Source of the DNA: Chara braunii
Taxonomy: Eukaryota > Streptophyta > Charophyceae > Charales > Characeae
NCBI GenBank assembly: GCA_003427395.1
Contig: BFEA01000381.1
Coordinates: 1,036,960-1,066,824, forward strand
Reading direction: 5' to 3'
DNA length: 29,865 nucleotides
Shown in pieces: positions 1 through 9,660 of the stretch; position 1 is the stretch's first letter, and each line of letters starts with the position of its first letter. Both the position numbers and the translations under genes were made by a program. The notes beneath the pieces were generated by a model. The model worked only from the letters and a program-made list of their open reading frames with translations. It made no database searches and was not told where the DNA came from.

Positions 1-571
1 CCAAGGCGGCCTGCGAAGCCCACAACAGAAGGGCCGTAAAGACCACTGCAGTTTTCGATTCAGTGGCCACAACAGTCTCCCCTCTCCAACCTTTGTAGAC
101 GCCAGACTACTCTGCTGGGTCGTCTTTGGAAGGACTCGGACCGGGGGTTCACGGGCAGAAGGACAGTAGCGGGGCGCAGACAAGGTCGCTCGTACATCCA
201 GCACAGAGCAAACAACGCATCACCTACTCACACCACGGTTGAATACAGCAGACTATCAGTTCCCGCCACCCCTTGAGAAAGGAGGTCGCTCTGACACACA
301 TCCGTTGTTCCCCACAGGCGCCTCAAATATCCCAACCCGAGCAGTCTCCTACTCCGCCCAGGTACGTGCCCCCGCTCCCTCTCACATTCTCTCTGCCTCT
401 CTCTTACCCCCCTTTCTGGCACTTGGTCACTCCTGCACACCTCCCCACTGCTGCCTCCAGGAAACGATGAACCTCCCCCTTCGTAGCGACTAGGTGCATT
501 GCTGGGTGAAAACCAGCTCGTAAGTGCCCCGCCAGGTATTTGTTTCCCGCCCATGAAGTCCTACCAGCTTC

Positions 572-580
572 CAGGTAAGT
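572..580 (+). other. Perfect 5' splice-donor-like site in module S
   Basis: CAGGTAAGT is a perfect U1 snRNA-complementary donor motif. It recurs at 12958-12966 in copy B, and a GGTAAGT remains in copy C near 20311. Its use is not demonstrated and no acceptor is assigned. Confidence 0.3.
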
Positions 581-635
581 CTCTGACATCGCGACAAGCC
601 CCACACGAGCTCAATTAATAACTGAGCAAAGTTCG

Positions 636-670
636 AATGAACCTTCCGCTAAGACGCGGGTAGGTTCATT
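636..670. other. Two-part hairpin in module S
   Basis: AATGAACCT at 636-644 pairs perfectly with AGGTTCATT at 662-670. Inside it CCGC (646-649) pairs with GCGG (656-659) around the loop TAAGAC. Copy B keeps the structure at about 13021-13055 with one outer mismatch. Confidence 0.7.
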
Positions 671-795
671 TCCCCTTCTCACGGCCTCCTCCCTGCACAA
701 CCTCCTCACTAACAATCTCAAAGACTACCCACTAAACTCTAAATCTAACACAACCATTCGATTCGCTTCGTTCCCAAACCTCAGTTTTGCATCTC

Positions 796-829
796 ACCCC
801 GCTCGAATCCATCGAGAATTGAGCGGGGT
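796..829. other. Hairpin with paired change between copies
   Basis: ACCCCGCTC (796-804) pairs with GAGCGGGGT (821-829). In copy B (about 13186-13220) the left arm starts ATCCCGCTCGA and the right arm is TCGAGCGGGGT. A pair that is C-G in A becomes U-G in B, and another that is G-U in A becomes G-C in B, so an 11-pair stem survives in both. Confidence 0.65.
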
Positions 830-979
830 CCCGAACTTTAACTCTCACTATCGTCCCTCCGGCCATAGCCTCGGCGCGGTGAGTTCTCTGACTGACCTCC
901 TTTCTTCTAACTTTTTTACTAATCTGACACTCCCAATAGATTCGCCTTGTCAAATACTCCCGATCTCAGCTCTTCTCGC

Positions 980-1003
980 GCTCGATTCCATTACGAATCA
1001 AGC
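980..1003. other. Hairpin in module S
   Basis: GCTCGATTC (980-988), loop CATTAC, then GAATCAAGC (995-1003). The stem has one mismatch here. In copy B, 13366-13374 and 13381-13389 form a perfect 9-bp stem with the same loop. Confidence 0.65.
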
Positions 1004-1059
1004 AGATCACACTTTCCTGACCGCGCCCATCTCTTCATTTTCCACTGTCGTTCCTTCCG

Positions 1060-1095
1060 AATGAACCTGGCGCGAAAATGCATCCAGGGTTCATT
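1060..1095. other. Second AATGAACC hairpin in module S
   Basis: AATGAACC (1060-1067) pairs with GGTTCATT (1088-1095). The stem can extend with TGG and CCA across a one-base bulge. The outer arms repeat those of the hairpin at 636-670, so the two are probably copies. In copy B the inner part is strengthened (ACGC with GCGT) while the outer CC pairing is lost. Confidence 0.6.
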
Positions 1096-2894
1096 TCCTC
1101 TACTCGTGCATTCGAGCCCTCCTTCTGCCAGCCTCTCTATCACCCACATGCACCCGGGGTCGGATCTCGTCTTGATTTGTTCGCCCTTTCCTCCCCGTTA
1201 TAGCCATATCCCTCCTGCTTCAGACATCCTCGCGCACCCCCGTTCCTTCCTAACTCCCTTTACACTCCCCCACTCGCCGTTCTGAGCCCGCCATCGCATT
1301 CGCTCGACCCAAGGACCCCAGGTTCGACTCATAGGCTGCCGGGATCCGCAAGGGATCGAGGGCGCTAGGCGCTTTCCTCCCTCATCACCTTCCCTTCTCA
1401 ACTGTGGCCATCTCCAACTCCGCTCCAATGCACCCGGGCTCGCTCCCGAGTCAAATTCAGTTCCTCTTCACCGGGCCGCTGCCTTCCCCCTCCGCCTTAT
1501 CTCACCGGCTCGACGCCCGTAGCCGCTGCCTCAGCGCCGCCTGGCTTCATCTGCCACCCCGCACGCATCCGGCCGCGACCCCCGTCCCGAGTCATTTGCC
1601 CATTGGCGTCAACCACCTCGGCGCTCTAACGCTGCACGGCCCGACAGCGAGCCAAATGCCCGAATATGAGCGAAAAAATGATCCGCTGCCGGACCTCCTA
1701 CGACATATGCAGGCCAGCCTCCTCAGCGTCGTTCCAATTTTAACGGATGTCCCGAAGGACTTTAGCCGCGGCAGGCGCCCCCCCCCCCCTCTCTGCGTGC
1801 ACCCACCGCGCTACCCCGCCCACATTCGCCCCCCTACTGTGCCAGTCTGGCACGCTATCGCCACAGTCCTACCCACTCCACTTGGGCCCAGGCGGGGTTC
1901 ACAACCCCCTTGGATCCCCAACAGCCAACCTCCCACGTGTATAGCTGGCCGCGACATGAAGGTGCGGCCTGCTGCCAGGCCTTGCTTAGAGCGTGGGCCT
2001 TGGTAACTGGCCGCGGTACAGCCCCTCGGTGGCGACGGTAGACACCCAACGAGGACCTCAGGGACCGCAGTGAGGGAGAGCTTCGTGCGGCTGACCCTTC
2101 CAGTCCTTTAGCGGGCAGCCTCGATACACACCCAGCGGTACTCTGTGCCCCGATGGCACACATACACCTAGCTTGTCAATAACCTGCCCGTACGTCAGAC
2201 CCCTCGGCCCGACTTTTTCCCGACGGCAGGATAAGCGAAATTTTGCTGGCCTCCTGAATATGCGGGCCCATTAGACGAGCCGCGCGCTCGAGGTCCTCGG
2301 TTGTCGTGACGGCCGCTAAACCCCTGGAGTCACACCCACGTCAAAGGACGCCGGGATACGAAAATGATAGCAATAAAATGAAAACTCAGAACCATTGACC
2401 GTCGGAATGTAACGAACGAGGAAACTGAAACTGTCAACCTCGTCCTAACACTGGCGACACCCAACCCAAGGGGGATAGCCCAGCGGCCCTCAACCCCATC
2501 GGCGTCCTCCTCAACGCTCCGCTGCTGCCGAGCCGGCATCCGCTGGCCTCGATCCCCGAACCTCCATATCGCCAACCCAATGCCATAACCTATAGGGTTA
2601 AGCCCAAGCCTGAGACAACTACACCCGAGGAGTGTCATATGAGGCGGTGCGGCGCTGCGCTCAGGACCAGGGAAATTGGCCTGAGCCTCATCCCTCCCTA
2701 CAACTGTGTGCGCGGCCGCCTGGCGTCTACGCCGACTTACCAAGTTGTACCACGGCCGCCACTCGCACCATTCCGCGTGCCAATTCCTACTGCAGCCACA
2801 CTGTCGCCGTCGACGCCGTTGTCCATGCGCGCGCACTCGCCTCGGTCAAACGCACCAATCAACCGACAATATCCCCAATCCCTGCTTAATCAGG

Positions 2895-2902
2895 TATAAA
2901 TA
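2895..2902 (+). promoter_or_regulatory. TATA-box-like site in module S copy A
   Basis: TATAAATA lies in an AT-rich patch inside otherwise GC-rich sequence, 247 bp before the module's right end. Copy B keeps it at 15303-15310; copy C has only a poorly matching AT-rich stretch. The position would suit an LTR promoter with a long U3 and a short R-U5 on the plus strand. This is inferred from sequence only. Confidence 0.4.
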
Positions 2903-3050
2903 AATACTAATAATATCATTAAGCAAGGCGACCGACGTCCGAGTCAGCTTTATAATGAACGACACAAAAGAATCACACGCGCCTTTAACCTGCGCGCCCA
3001 CGCACCCTCTATTCTGGCCAACCACCCAGTCAACGCAATCACAGACGCAG

Positions 3051-3065
3051 CCGCGCCTGGCGCGG
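3051..3065. other. GC palindrome near the right end of module S
   Basis: CCGCGCC and GGCGCGG are separated by one T, a perfect 7-bp inverted repeat. It is identical in copy B at 15457-15471 and partly eroded in copy C (about 22946-22960). Confidence 0.7.
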
Positions 3066-3114
3066 TATACTTAAACTTTAAACCAAAACTATTTTCTGTC
3101 ACTTGCAAAAACCA

Positions 3115-3149
3115 GGGCGGATACCCTTGTAAGGGTATTCGCCCCGACA
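3115..3149. other. Terminal hairpin and CGACA end of module S (copy A)
   Basis: GGGCG (3115-3119) pairs with CGCCC (3140-3144), and ATACCCTT (3121-3128) pairs with AAGGGTAT (3131-3138), with one G/T mismatch between the two stems and a 2-base loop. The module stops five bases later at CGACA. Read on the minus strand the module begins TGTCGG, as many LTRs do. Copies B and C have the same arrangement. Confidence 0.85.
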
Positions 3150-4222
3150 ACTTACCGGACCATATTAAGCGACGTCCCCGTTGCTTCGCCAAATCAGAAA
3201 GCTATAAATCCATCCATACTCTAAATGCTGACGAAAAAGGCCCAATCCGATTAGCCGACAAACAAAGGGTAGAGGCCTCCATCAAACCATGCCTTCACAA
3301 CTATATGCCGCCAGGTGTCTAACCCGGGCTCCTCACCGCCCATACATTAAGACACTGACAGCATAAGTTTCAAAGACCTTTCCAATCGTCCTCCCCCCGG
3401 TCCTAGACAACCTTCGGCTTCTCGTTGGGTGTCCCTAGTCCAGGCTAAAACAAGGGACGCGGGCCTTAACCGAGACCTTTGAAGGCACTCTCGCCTTTCT
3501 TCTCATAAAAATCTCGCGCAATCAAATACACATACGTATATATGTATACTTAGCATCCACTCAACTTTTTCTGCAGTCTAGTACAGAAAGGCTAGGTCTC
3601 CATCTTGGTCCACCATAGCCTGGCTGATCGGACCAGGACTACGGCCCACCGCATTGTTATTTAGCGGCAGTACCCTCGTTGGTTACGCAACGATAGGTTT
3701 TCTCCCGATAAGCATTCAATCAGGATTTCCCAAAAATTCTCAACCTTCACTATCCCACGGAGTAATTTCCCTGGGGCGGGCAACTCCCCTTAAACTCTTA
3801 CTCCGCGGTCCCGCAACCAGGTTGCGCCGGCTAGCAGCCATCCAATGGGGTTGCGCCCTAGAGGTACTAACCTTTACCGTTTAGCTTGGTATTCCTCAAT
3901 ATGTCACAGAACTAGCACAAGTGGTTAGACGGGGGCGTCGCAAAACAAAATCACAGGCCCACTGCGCGATCGCGTAGGGGTCTGAAGGCATTTATCAGCC
4001 CTCCCACAACAGGCATGGCATCCTTCGCACGCTCACAAACAAAATCACCGCTAGGTCCACAAGGTCGTGACCTCGGACTTGATCAGAGCCAGCAGCCACC
4101 CATCCTGAGACATCTCTCGCCCTGCACTCATTGCGACTTTCTCAAACATTCCAAGCAAAAGTGACCCTTTCCGTCAGACTTTATCACCTATCACACAACT
4201 TACCATGCCATAAATCAGTTTA

Positions 4223-4240
4223 CCCACCTTTGAAGGTGGG
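4223..4240. other. Near-perfect palindrome beside tandem repeat
   Basis: CCCACCTT and AAGGTGGG flank TG, giving an 8-bp stem with a 2-base loop just before the 45-bp tandem array. Confidence 0.7.
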
Positions 4241-4267
4241 TCTCCCAACAATAAAAACACCCCCTTT

Positions 4268-4495
4268 TTCAAAAATCCAAGGGGTCCTCACTGTGGAGCT
4301 AGACACCCTCTCTCCCAAAATCACGAGGGGTTTCATTAGAGAACAAAATACCCCCTCTCCAAAATCACGAGGGGTCTCGTCATAGAACAAAACATCCCCT
4401 CTCTCAAAGTCACGAGGGGTCTCATTACAACACAAAACATCACAAAACATCCCCCTTCTCCGAAATCCAAGCGGGTCTCACCATAAAACAAAACA
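4268..4495. repeat. About five-unit 45-bp tandem repeat
   Basis: The anchor TCACGAGGGG or its variant TCCAAGGGG/TCCAAGCGGG starts at 4276, 4321, 4365, 4410 and 4466. Spacing is 45, 44, 45 and 56 bp. The last gap is longer because CACAAAACATC is repeated near 4431-4450. Outer units are more diverged than the central three. No coding frame runs through in a way that suggests protein. Confidence 0.85.
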
Positions 4496-7400
4496 TCACT
4501 GAGCGACCATCTTATGGGCCCTCGTCATACTTAAGCAATTAACAACCGGCATGGTGAAGCATTTGGGTCTCAAGGACTCATAGATCTCTAAGGAAATTCT
4601 TCCAATCTTTCACAAATGGACTGCACTTTCTTCCCTTATACTCTGCCCCATCAGCCGCCCGTGAACCGGTCGCACGAATATACCGAGGAGTGGGCATCTT
4701 TACGAATTTCATGCTCACAAACACGAGATGCATCTCACATATCTTTCACTCCAATCAGCGCACATTTAGGATAAAACCACACATGTGAGAGTGATAGTAA
4801 TCGTCATATAAGGGAAATAGTCTTTAGAAAGATCTCTCAACCCAGTATGTGTACAAGGGTACAATGCCCCAACTCGAGCGCAAACCAGTATGGTATTGAA
4901 TTACATATATGCTCATAGGGTCGAACAATCTCAACTCAAGCTGGCGCTGGTATCACACAAGAATCAAGGTCTCCGTAACCAGATTTAAAACTAAAACAGT
5001 CTTACTCAGGGCGCAATCGCGTCCCTCAGTTCGGAGGGGTTTAAGTAATTCAAGACATATCTTAGTACCCAAGCAACACAACAAATCACTCGTACACAAG
5101 CCTTACACACCACATTTATAGGTTAGAGAGACTACCTCACACACTCCGAGGTCTCCTCCTACGTCTCTCATACCTCTCACATGTGTACAACCATCTAGAC
5201 CTAGACACGAAGTAGGTCTCATCCTTTCCCCTCTCCGTAATAGAGCTAAAGGGATAAACCTCGGTAATAGTGCCCTTAAAACCGCCCCTCGCTCCATCCA
5301 TTGGAAATATTTCGGTAACACGGTTTTTGAGACAGTTTTAACGCATCCCATATATACAACCATTTTATTTGGGGTCCCCTTTTGCCTACAATTCGAGCCG
5401 TCTTACCAGACCATTATTATGAAAACCCTTTTCCCTCTGCACGTCGCATCTATTCAAACGGGGTTTCCTTGCTTATCTCTGCAGCCCCCTCAAACTTTCA
5501 GGCCCTTCCCACCCAAACCTGGCTTCTTCATAGCTCATCCCTGCAACCCATCCCGATACATCGTGCCAACTAACCCATAGGAGCTCAGTCCATACACTTG
5601 GTTGGCCTGCCATCCTAGCCCTCATCTCCACCTATGTGCACATTGTCTACGAAAGACACACCCTAGTCGGATACATGGACACTCCCTATCGGCCAACTGT
5701 GGCACAAACCTCTTCCCAACCTACAACTCCTCCATTTAGGTCGTGCGAACTTGCATAAGCACCCACTACATTGGTCAGGTTCCTAAGTTCCTGGCTATGG
5801 GGCAAGAACCTTCGGTCCAGGTACAACCCATTTATCAACTTGCATGTGTATCTTGCACACCCCCGTCCTCACACCTTCATGGCGGCCTCTGCCGCGACTT
5901 CCACCCCAATCCTCCCTTGAGACCCTCCCGTCTTGAGCTCCCTCGACCCCATCACCTATTTGACTATAACAACGGCGTTAGGGTTGATGCTCGAAGGGAG
6001 TTACGCAACTAAATCTAATGCAGGATATACCCCTGCTGAATTTAATCGTTCTCATCATAAACGCACCTATAAGAATCTATTCAGGTCAGAGGCGTTACTG
6101 AAGAGAGTCTTTTAGGTAAATATCCACCAAAAATAACGCACAAATATTCACAATAAGTCCCTTGAATCATAACACATGCATTAACCAAATATCACTTCTA
6201 CTATTTAAGACGGGTATAATATACATATGCCTCATAGGCGGGTACTCCAAACATGAATCCAAAATGTAGTACAACCCACGGTAAATAACATATACTAATA
6301 ACAATAAATTGCGGCATGATGAACACAGGTTTATTTGCAAAGGTTGTAGCTGAAGGACACAATCATGCTCTACAATCAATAATATGAACCTAACTCCGCT
6401 GCCAGTCATGTAACAAGATAAGCCTCAACAACATGTTTCATATTCTACACAACGAAAATAAGACTGCCAATGAGTAAACAACATGATACAACCGTTACCC
6501 CTTCAATACTTAAGCGAAGCATATATTACAGAGGGGCGGTGTAATCCTCATGAGATAACATATTGACTCCTGAGCCCCGCTCAAAAGATCAAGCCTCATC
6601 ACCGCCCTCTCTGATTCCAGCGCTTGCACCTCACTGAACCTAATCATGGTCAAATGGACAGCCACACTCATACCTATCTGGGCCACGAACAACGAATTCG
6701 CACCCCTATAAATATGGTGAACCTGCTTAACGTGAGACGAGCCTAGGTCCCTACTCCAGATCCGCTCTCTCTAAGCAGTAGTTGTTCCACTTAACCATTG
6801 AAGGGTCTAGGTACAATATTCATCGTAGTACCTATCATATCTTTAACTCAGACTGATCTTAAGGAAATACTTTTACAACCAAACCTTTCACTTCTCACTC
6901 ATTAGTCAACCCTCCCAATCTGTGTCGCTCATATATCAGAAGCCTCCTCCAAAGCAACACACCACATAGCTCACGTAATAAGCCACTAGCCTCGTAGCTC
7001 TTCCCGCTATCAACTGAGCTTGCTTCGATAGTCGACATGCCCAATAATGCGGACGCTGCCCCAACTCAACCTAGGCCGCATCACACGTGTCACGTATTGC
7101 CCAATTATTCAAAGCTACTCATGGTAGCAAAGTGTTCCCTGAAACAGCGGCTACACGCGTCCAAGTACGTACGGGTACAACTCAACATTTCCTCCCTCAA
7201 GCAAGGCGCGCTAAGCAATCGACCATGTACGGCCAAAGAAGGCCTCTTTTTTTTGCCTAGTTCTCACAATCGCATACCCGGATGTCGTTCCACCATGGAC
7301 AACGGTAGGCAGCCGTCATCCCCGGCAACGGCGCCACCTGTCGAGCGCTTCGGCCCGGCACCGCATGCGGCAGCGCGGGACCCTCTCGATTGCGTCACGC

Positions 7401-8064
7401 AGGAGTTGGACTAACCTTGCCGCGAACACACAAATGGAGCTTCCTTAGGTCGTTCCGGCCGATTGCGCCAGCCATACCCCTCGCGATCCCCTACGACAGG
7501 ATAGGGCCTACGCGAGGCACGACTTACCTCCACCTTACGGGAGATGTCACCTGCCTTTGGTGGGAGTATACCCGCCGAGCTACCAGTGCACAATACAAAA
7601 GTTAATCAGTTGCAATCGCAGAGGTGAACCAGCCGAGGGCGTTTCTCGCTCGCTGTAGCATAGGGGGCACGTGCGGTAATACGCCTATCGAACCCGTACG
7701 TGAGCCGACATCTTGGGGGGCGGAGGTCCCAAGCGCGACTCGTCGTCGGTCGACTAGGACGCATCCCACACACCACGCGCACACCACTCTAACAAACAAA
7801 AAAATAAAATACACACAAGCACACATACGACACGACGCAACCCAAACAACGCAACAACGCTCCTAGCCCCTCGGTAGCCGTCCCATAATTCTCCGATGTG
7901 GAAATCGAATAGGCATCGCGTGCGAGACTTAGCATAAAACCGCGCGGACGCAGGGCTAACTCATGTCGACTCGCAATGCAAACGTACACAAGCAATCGCA
8001 AAGATGGCGTACTATGTAGTGCCCATAATCAAGCGGTCCCTCGTGGATCCGAGTGCCGCTTATG

Positions 8065-8143
8065 ACACTCAAGTGTTAGACTCGAAGTATCGTGAGGGCC
8101 TAATCCCTCACGACATTGCACGACTGAAGGAACAGTCGTGCAA
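8065..8143. other. Cluster of three consecutive hairpins
   Basis: First, ACACT/AGTGT at 8065-8076. Second, TCGTGAGGG (8090-8098) with CCCTCACGA (8105-8113), loop CCTAAT. Third, TTGCACGACT (8116-8125) with AGTCGTGCAA (8134-8143). In copy 2 the first is a 7-bp stem (16065-16080), the second a 10-pair stem with a G-U wobble (16091-16116), and the third keeps GCACG/CGTGC (16120-16143). Confidence 0.75.
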
Positions 8144-8782
8144 CCGCCGCGAGACCTTTGGCCTTTGGTCTGAGCGTCTCGGCAGGCAAGGCAAATAGGC
8201 TCTGCACGGGGGCAGATTCCTTCCCTGCATAGGCTAGGGCTTGGGATGTCCTGGACAAGGACCTTGAATCCCGGCCCAGGACCAACGTCCGGCTATAAAA
8301 TCTCCAAGGAGCAAAGGATAAAATGGGATCTTCCTTTCCTCTCAAGGCATAATAAGGTTAATCCTTGCGCAGGATCACAGTAAGCCGCGCGCATACCCAA
8401 GGCACATATAAATATATACATAAGGCTTAATTATATAGGACGATCACTTCTCACAGTCACGGTGGGGCTCCTCTCAGCCACATACACATGTAATCGCAGA
8501 CAGTCACATCCAAAGTTCGAACAACAACCATACCTGCAATCACATCACAGATCAACAAATGTCCACGCACTACACGGGGTCAACTTCAACCATTCTCGAT
8601 GCTCATGCCCCTTGCTTTAGCCATACAAACCTCACTCTTGTGCAACTCCCCAAAATAAATACTCAGTACTTCTGTTAAATGGTGATTCAATAAAGTTCGG
8701 GTAAAAACACAATGAAACAATTTAACCCACAGGGCTAGCCTTTAGGTTAAGTGGCAAGAGTGAATTGGAGTTGAATCGTAGA

Positions 8783-8821
8783 CCGACGAGTCGGCAACCG
8801 ACCTGTTATCACTGATAACAG
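8783..8821. other. Pair of perfect hairpins
   Basis: CCGAC-GA-GTCGG at 8783-8794 is followed by CTGTTATC (8803-8810), ACT, GATAACAG (8814-8821). GTCGG can alternatively pair with CCGAC at 8798-8802, so two folds compete. Copy 2 (about 16785-16825) has lost several of these pairs. Confidence 0.6.
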
Positions 8822-9069
8822 AAGATGATCCTCAAGGGATCAAGCAGAATCTAGGCCAAATCCTGAATCAAACAGTCAAGAGGACCTGTAACCAAAAAGA
8901 GACCAATCACAGGCTCAACATATAAGTTCATGGAGAATAATCCCCATATCACGATCCCACTCAAACCACCTTAATTAACTAAGCCTGGATCTACTTATAA
9001 GCAGTGCCCAAAGCAAAGGTGGACCCTGACATAATCTCCCCTATTCAGGGTGGATCGCCAAAATCGTCA

Positions 9070-9660
9070 CCTGTCAAAATATAATCTAACTCCTCTACAT
9101 TAAGAAAATTTCGGCAGCGCTTCTCGTAGGAAAGTGTCTTTCCAGAACTCATATAAGTCCAAATATGAAAGCCGAAATAATATTTACCTCTGGAAAATCA
9201 GATTTTGTTTAACAACCTGAATTAGTATAAATTTGGGCAGCACTCCCGTTAGGCAGGGCGACTTCGCAGATTTATACTAAGTCAGATATGAACTCAAAAG
9301 GCAACTTGAGTCCAACTTAGACAAATTTTAACCAACTCCTTAGTTTTGCAGAAATTTCGGCATCACTCCCCTTAGAAAAGTGTTATTCTAAAATTTATAT
9401 AAAGCCAAGTCGAGAATTTGATAATAACATTGACTTCTCAAAGTCCAATTCTGTCTAACTCCCTAAATTAGTAAAAATTTGGGCAGCACTCCCTTTAGAA
9501 AATGAGACTTTTTCAAATTTTTACTAAGTTAGATATACAGAAAAGACAAGTTAAACTTTGGCAAGTCAACAATTTACTAACTCCTTGGATTTGTAGAAAT
9601 TTCGGCAGTGTTTGCCGCAGGGAAAGTAGCTTGCCAAGATTTATACAAAGCCGAGTAAAA
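9070..9660. repeat. Five 123-bp tandem stem-loop units (copy 1)
   Basis: The anchors TCGGCA or TGGGCAG fall at 9111, 9234, 9357, 9480 and 9602, spacing 123, 123, 123 and 122 bp. Units alternate between the two anchor types, giving a 246-bp higher-order period. Each unit can fold. Unit 4 has a perfect 14-bp inverted repeat (9468-9481 with 9514-9527). Unit 2 has the matching arms 9222-9235 and 9267-9280, with a paired A-T change. Unit 5 has arms of about 21 bases (9587-9607 with 9632-9652). Inner stems also occur, such as CACT/AGTG in unit 3. Confidence 0.85.

Larger units (their letters stand above)
1..3149. repeat. Module S, copy A (left-truncated by window)
   Basis: This GC-rich non-coding module matches 12404-15555 almost base for base with scattered substitutions and small indels, and matches about 20000-23042 more distantly. 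Shared landmarks include the block around 2583 (CCTATAGGGTTAAGCCC), the block near 2200 (CCCTCGGCCCGACTTTTT) and the right-hand terminal hairpin. The right end at 3149 is sharp: all three copies match up to CGACA and diverge immediately after it. The left end lies outside the window. Open frames occur on both strands but are broken differently in each copy, so I see no conserved protein. The module could be a very long LTR of a non-autonomous element; if so, plus orientation is favoured by the TATA-like site about 250 bp before the right end. Copy A lacks a roughly 22-bp segment found in copy B near 14098. Confidence 0.85.
3150..7571. other. 4.4-kb segment present only after copy A
   Basis: Copy B runs directly from the module S end (15555) into CCGCCGAGCTAC, which in copy A appears only at 7572. 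The 4.4 kb between is therefore an insertion in A or a deletion in B, with its left edge exactly at the S end. I see no terminal inverted repeat, flanking duplication, recognisable protein or RNA gene. The open frames are short and unsupported. It contains a 45-bp tandem repeat at about 4268-4495 and several perfect short hairpins, for example CGCAACC/GGTTGCG at 3812-3826. It may be the true internal domain missing from B, or an unrelated insertion. Confidence 0.6.

Noticed and set aside
1404-2006. 200-codon plus-strand open frame in module S
   Set aside because: The equivalent frame in copy B is broken and shifted by indels, the composition is Pro/His-rich as expected of GC-rich non-coding DNA, and no domain is recognisable.
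3115-3149. Helitron 3' end (hairpin near terminus)
   Set aside because: Helitrons end in CTRR and insert between A and T; here the end is CGACA and the flanks do not fit.
2950-3192. Minus-strand frame containing GRIPLQGYPPWF, similar in three copies
   Set aside because: It spans the module S end and reads through the terminal hairpin; similarity is that of the DNA repeat.
4268-4495. CRISPR-like array
   Set aside because: The units are contiguous tandem repeats without unique spacers, in a eukaryotic repeat context.
8004-8198. Small plus-strand frame MAYYVVPIIKRS with shared start and stop in both copies
   Set aside because: Copy 2 has an internal TAG and most differences change amino acids; the region is better explained by the hairpin cluster.
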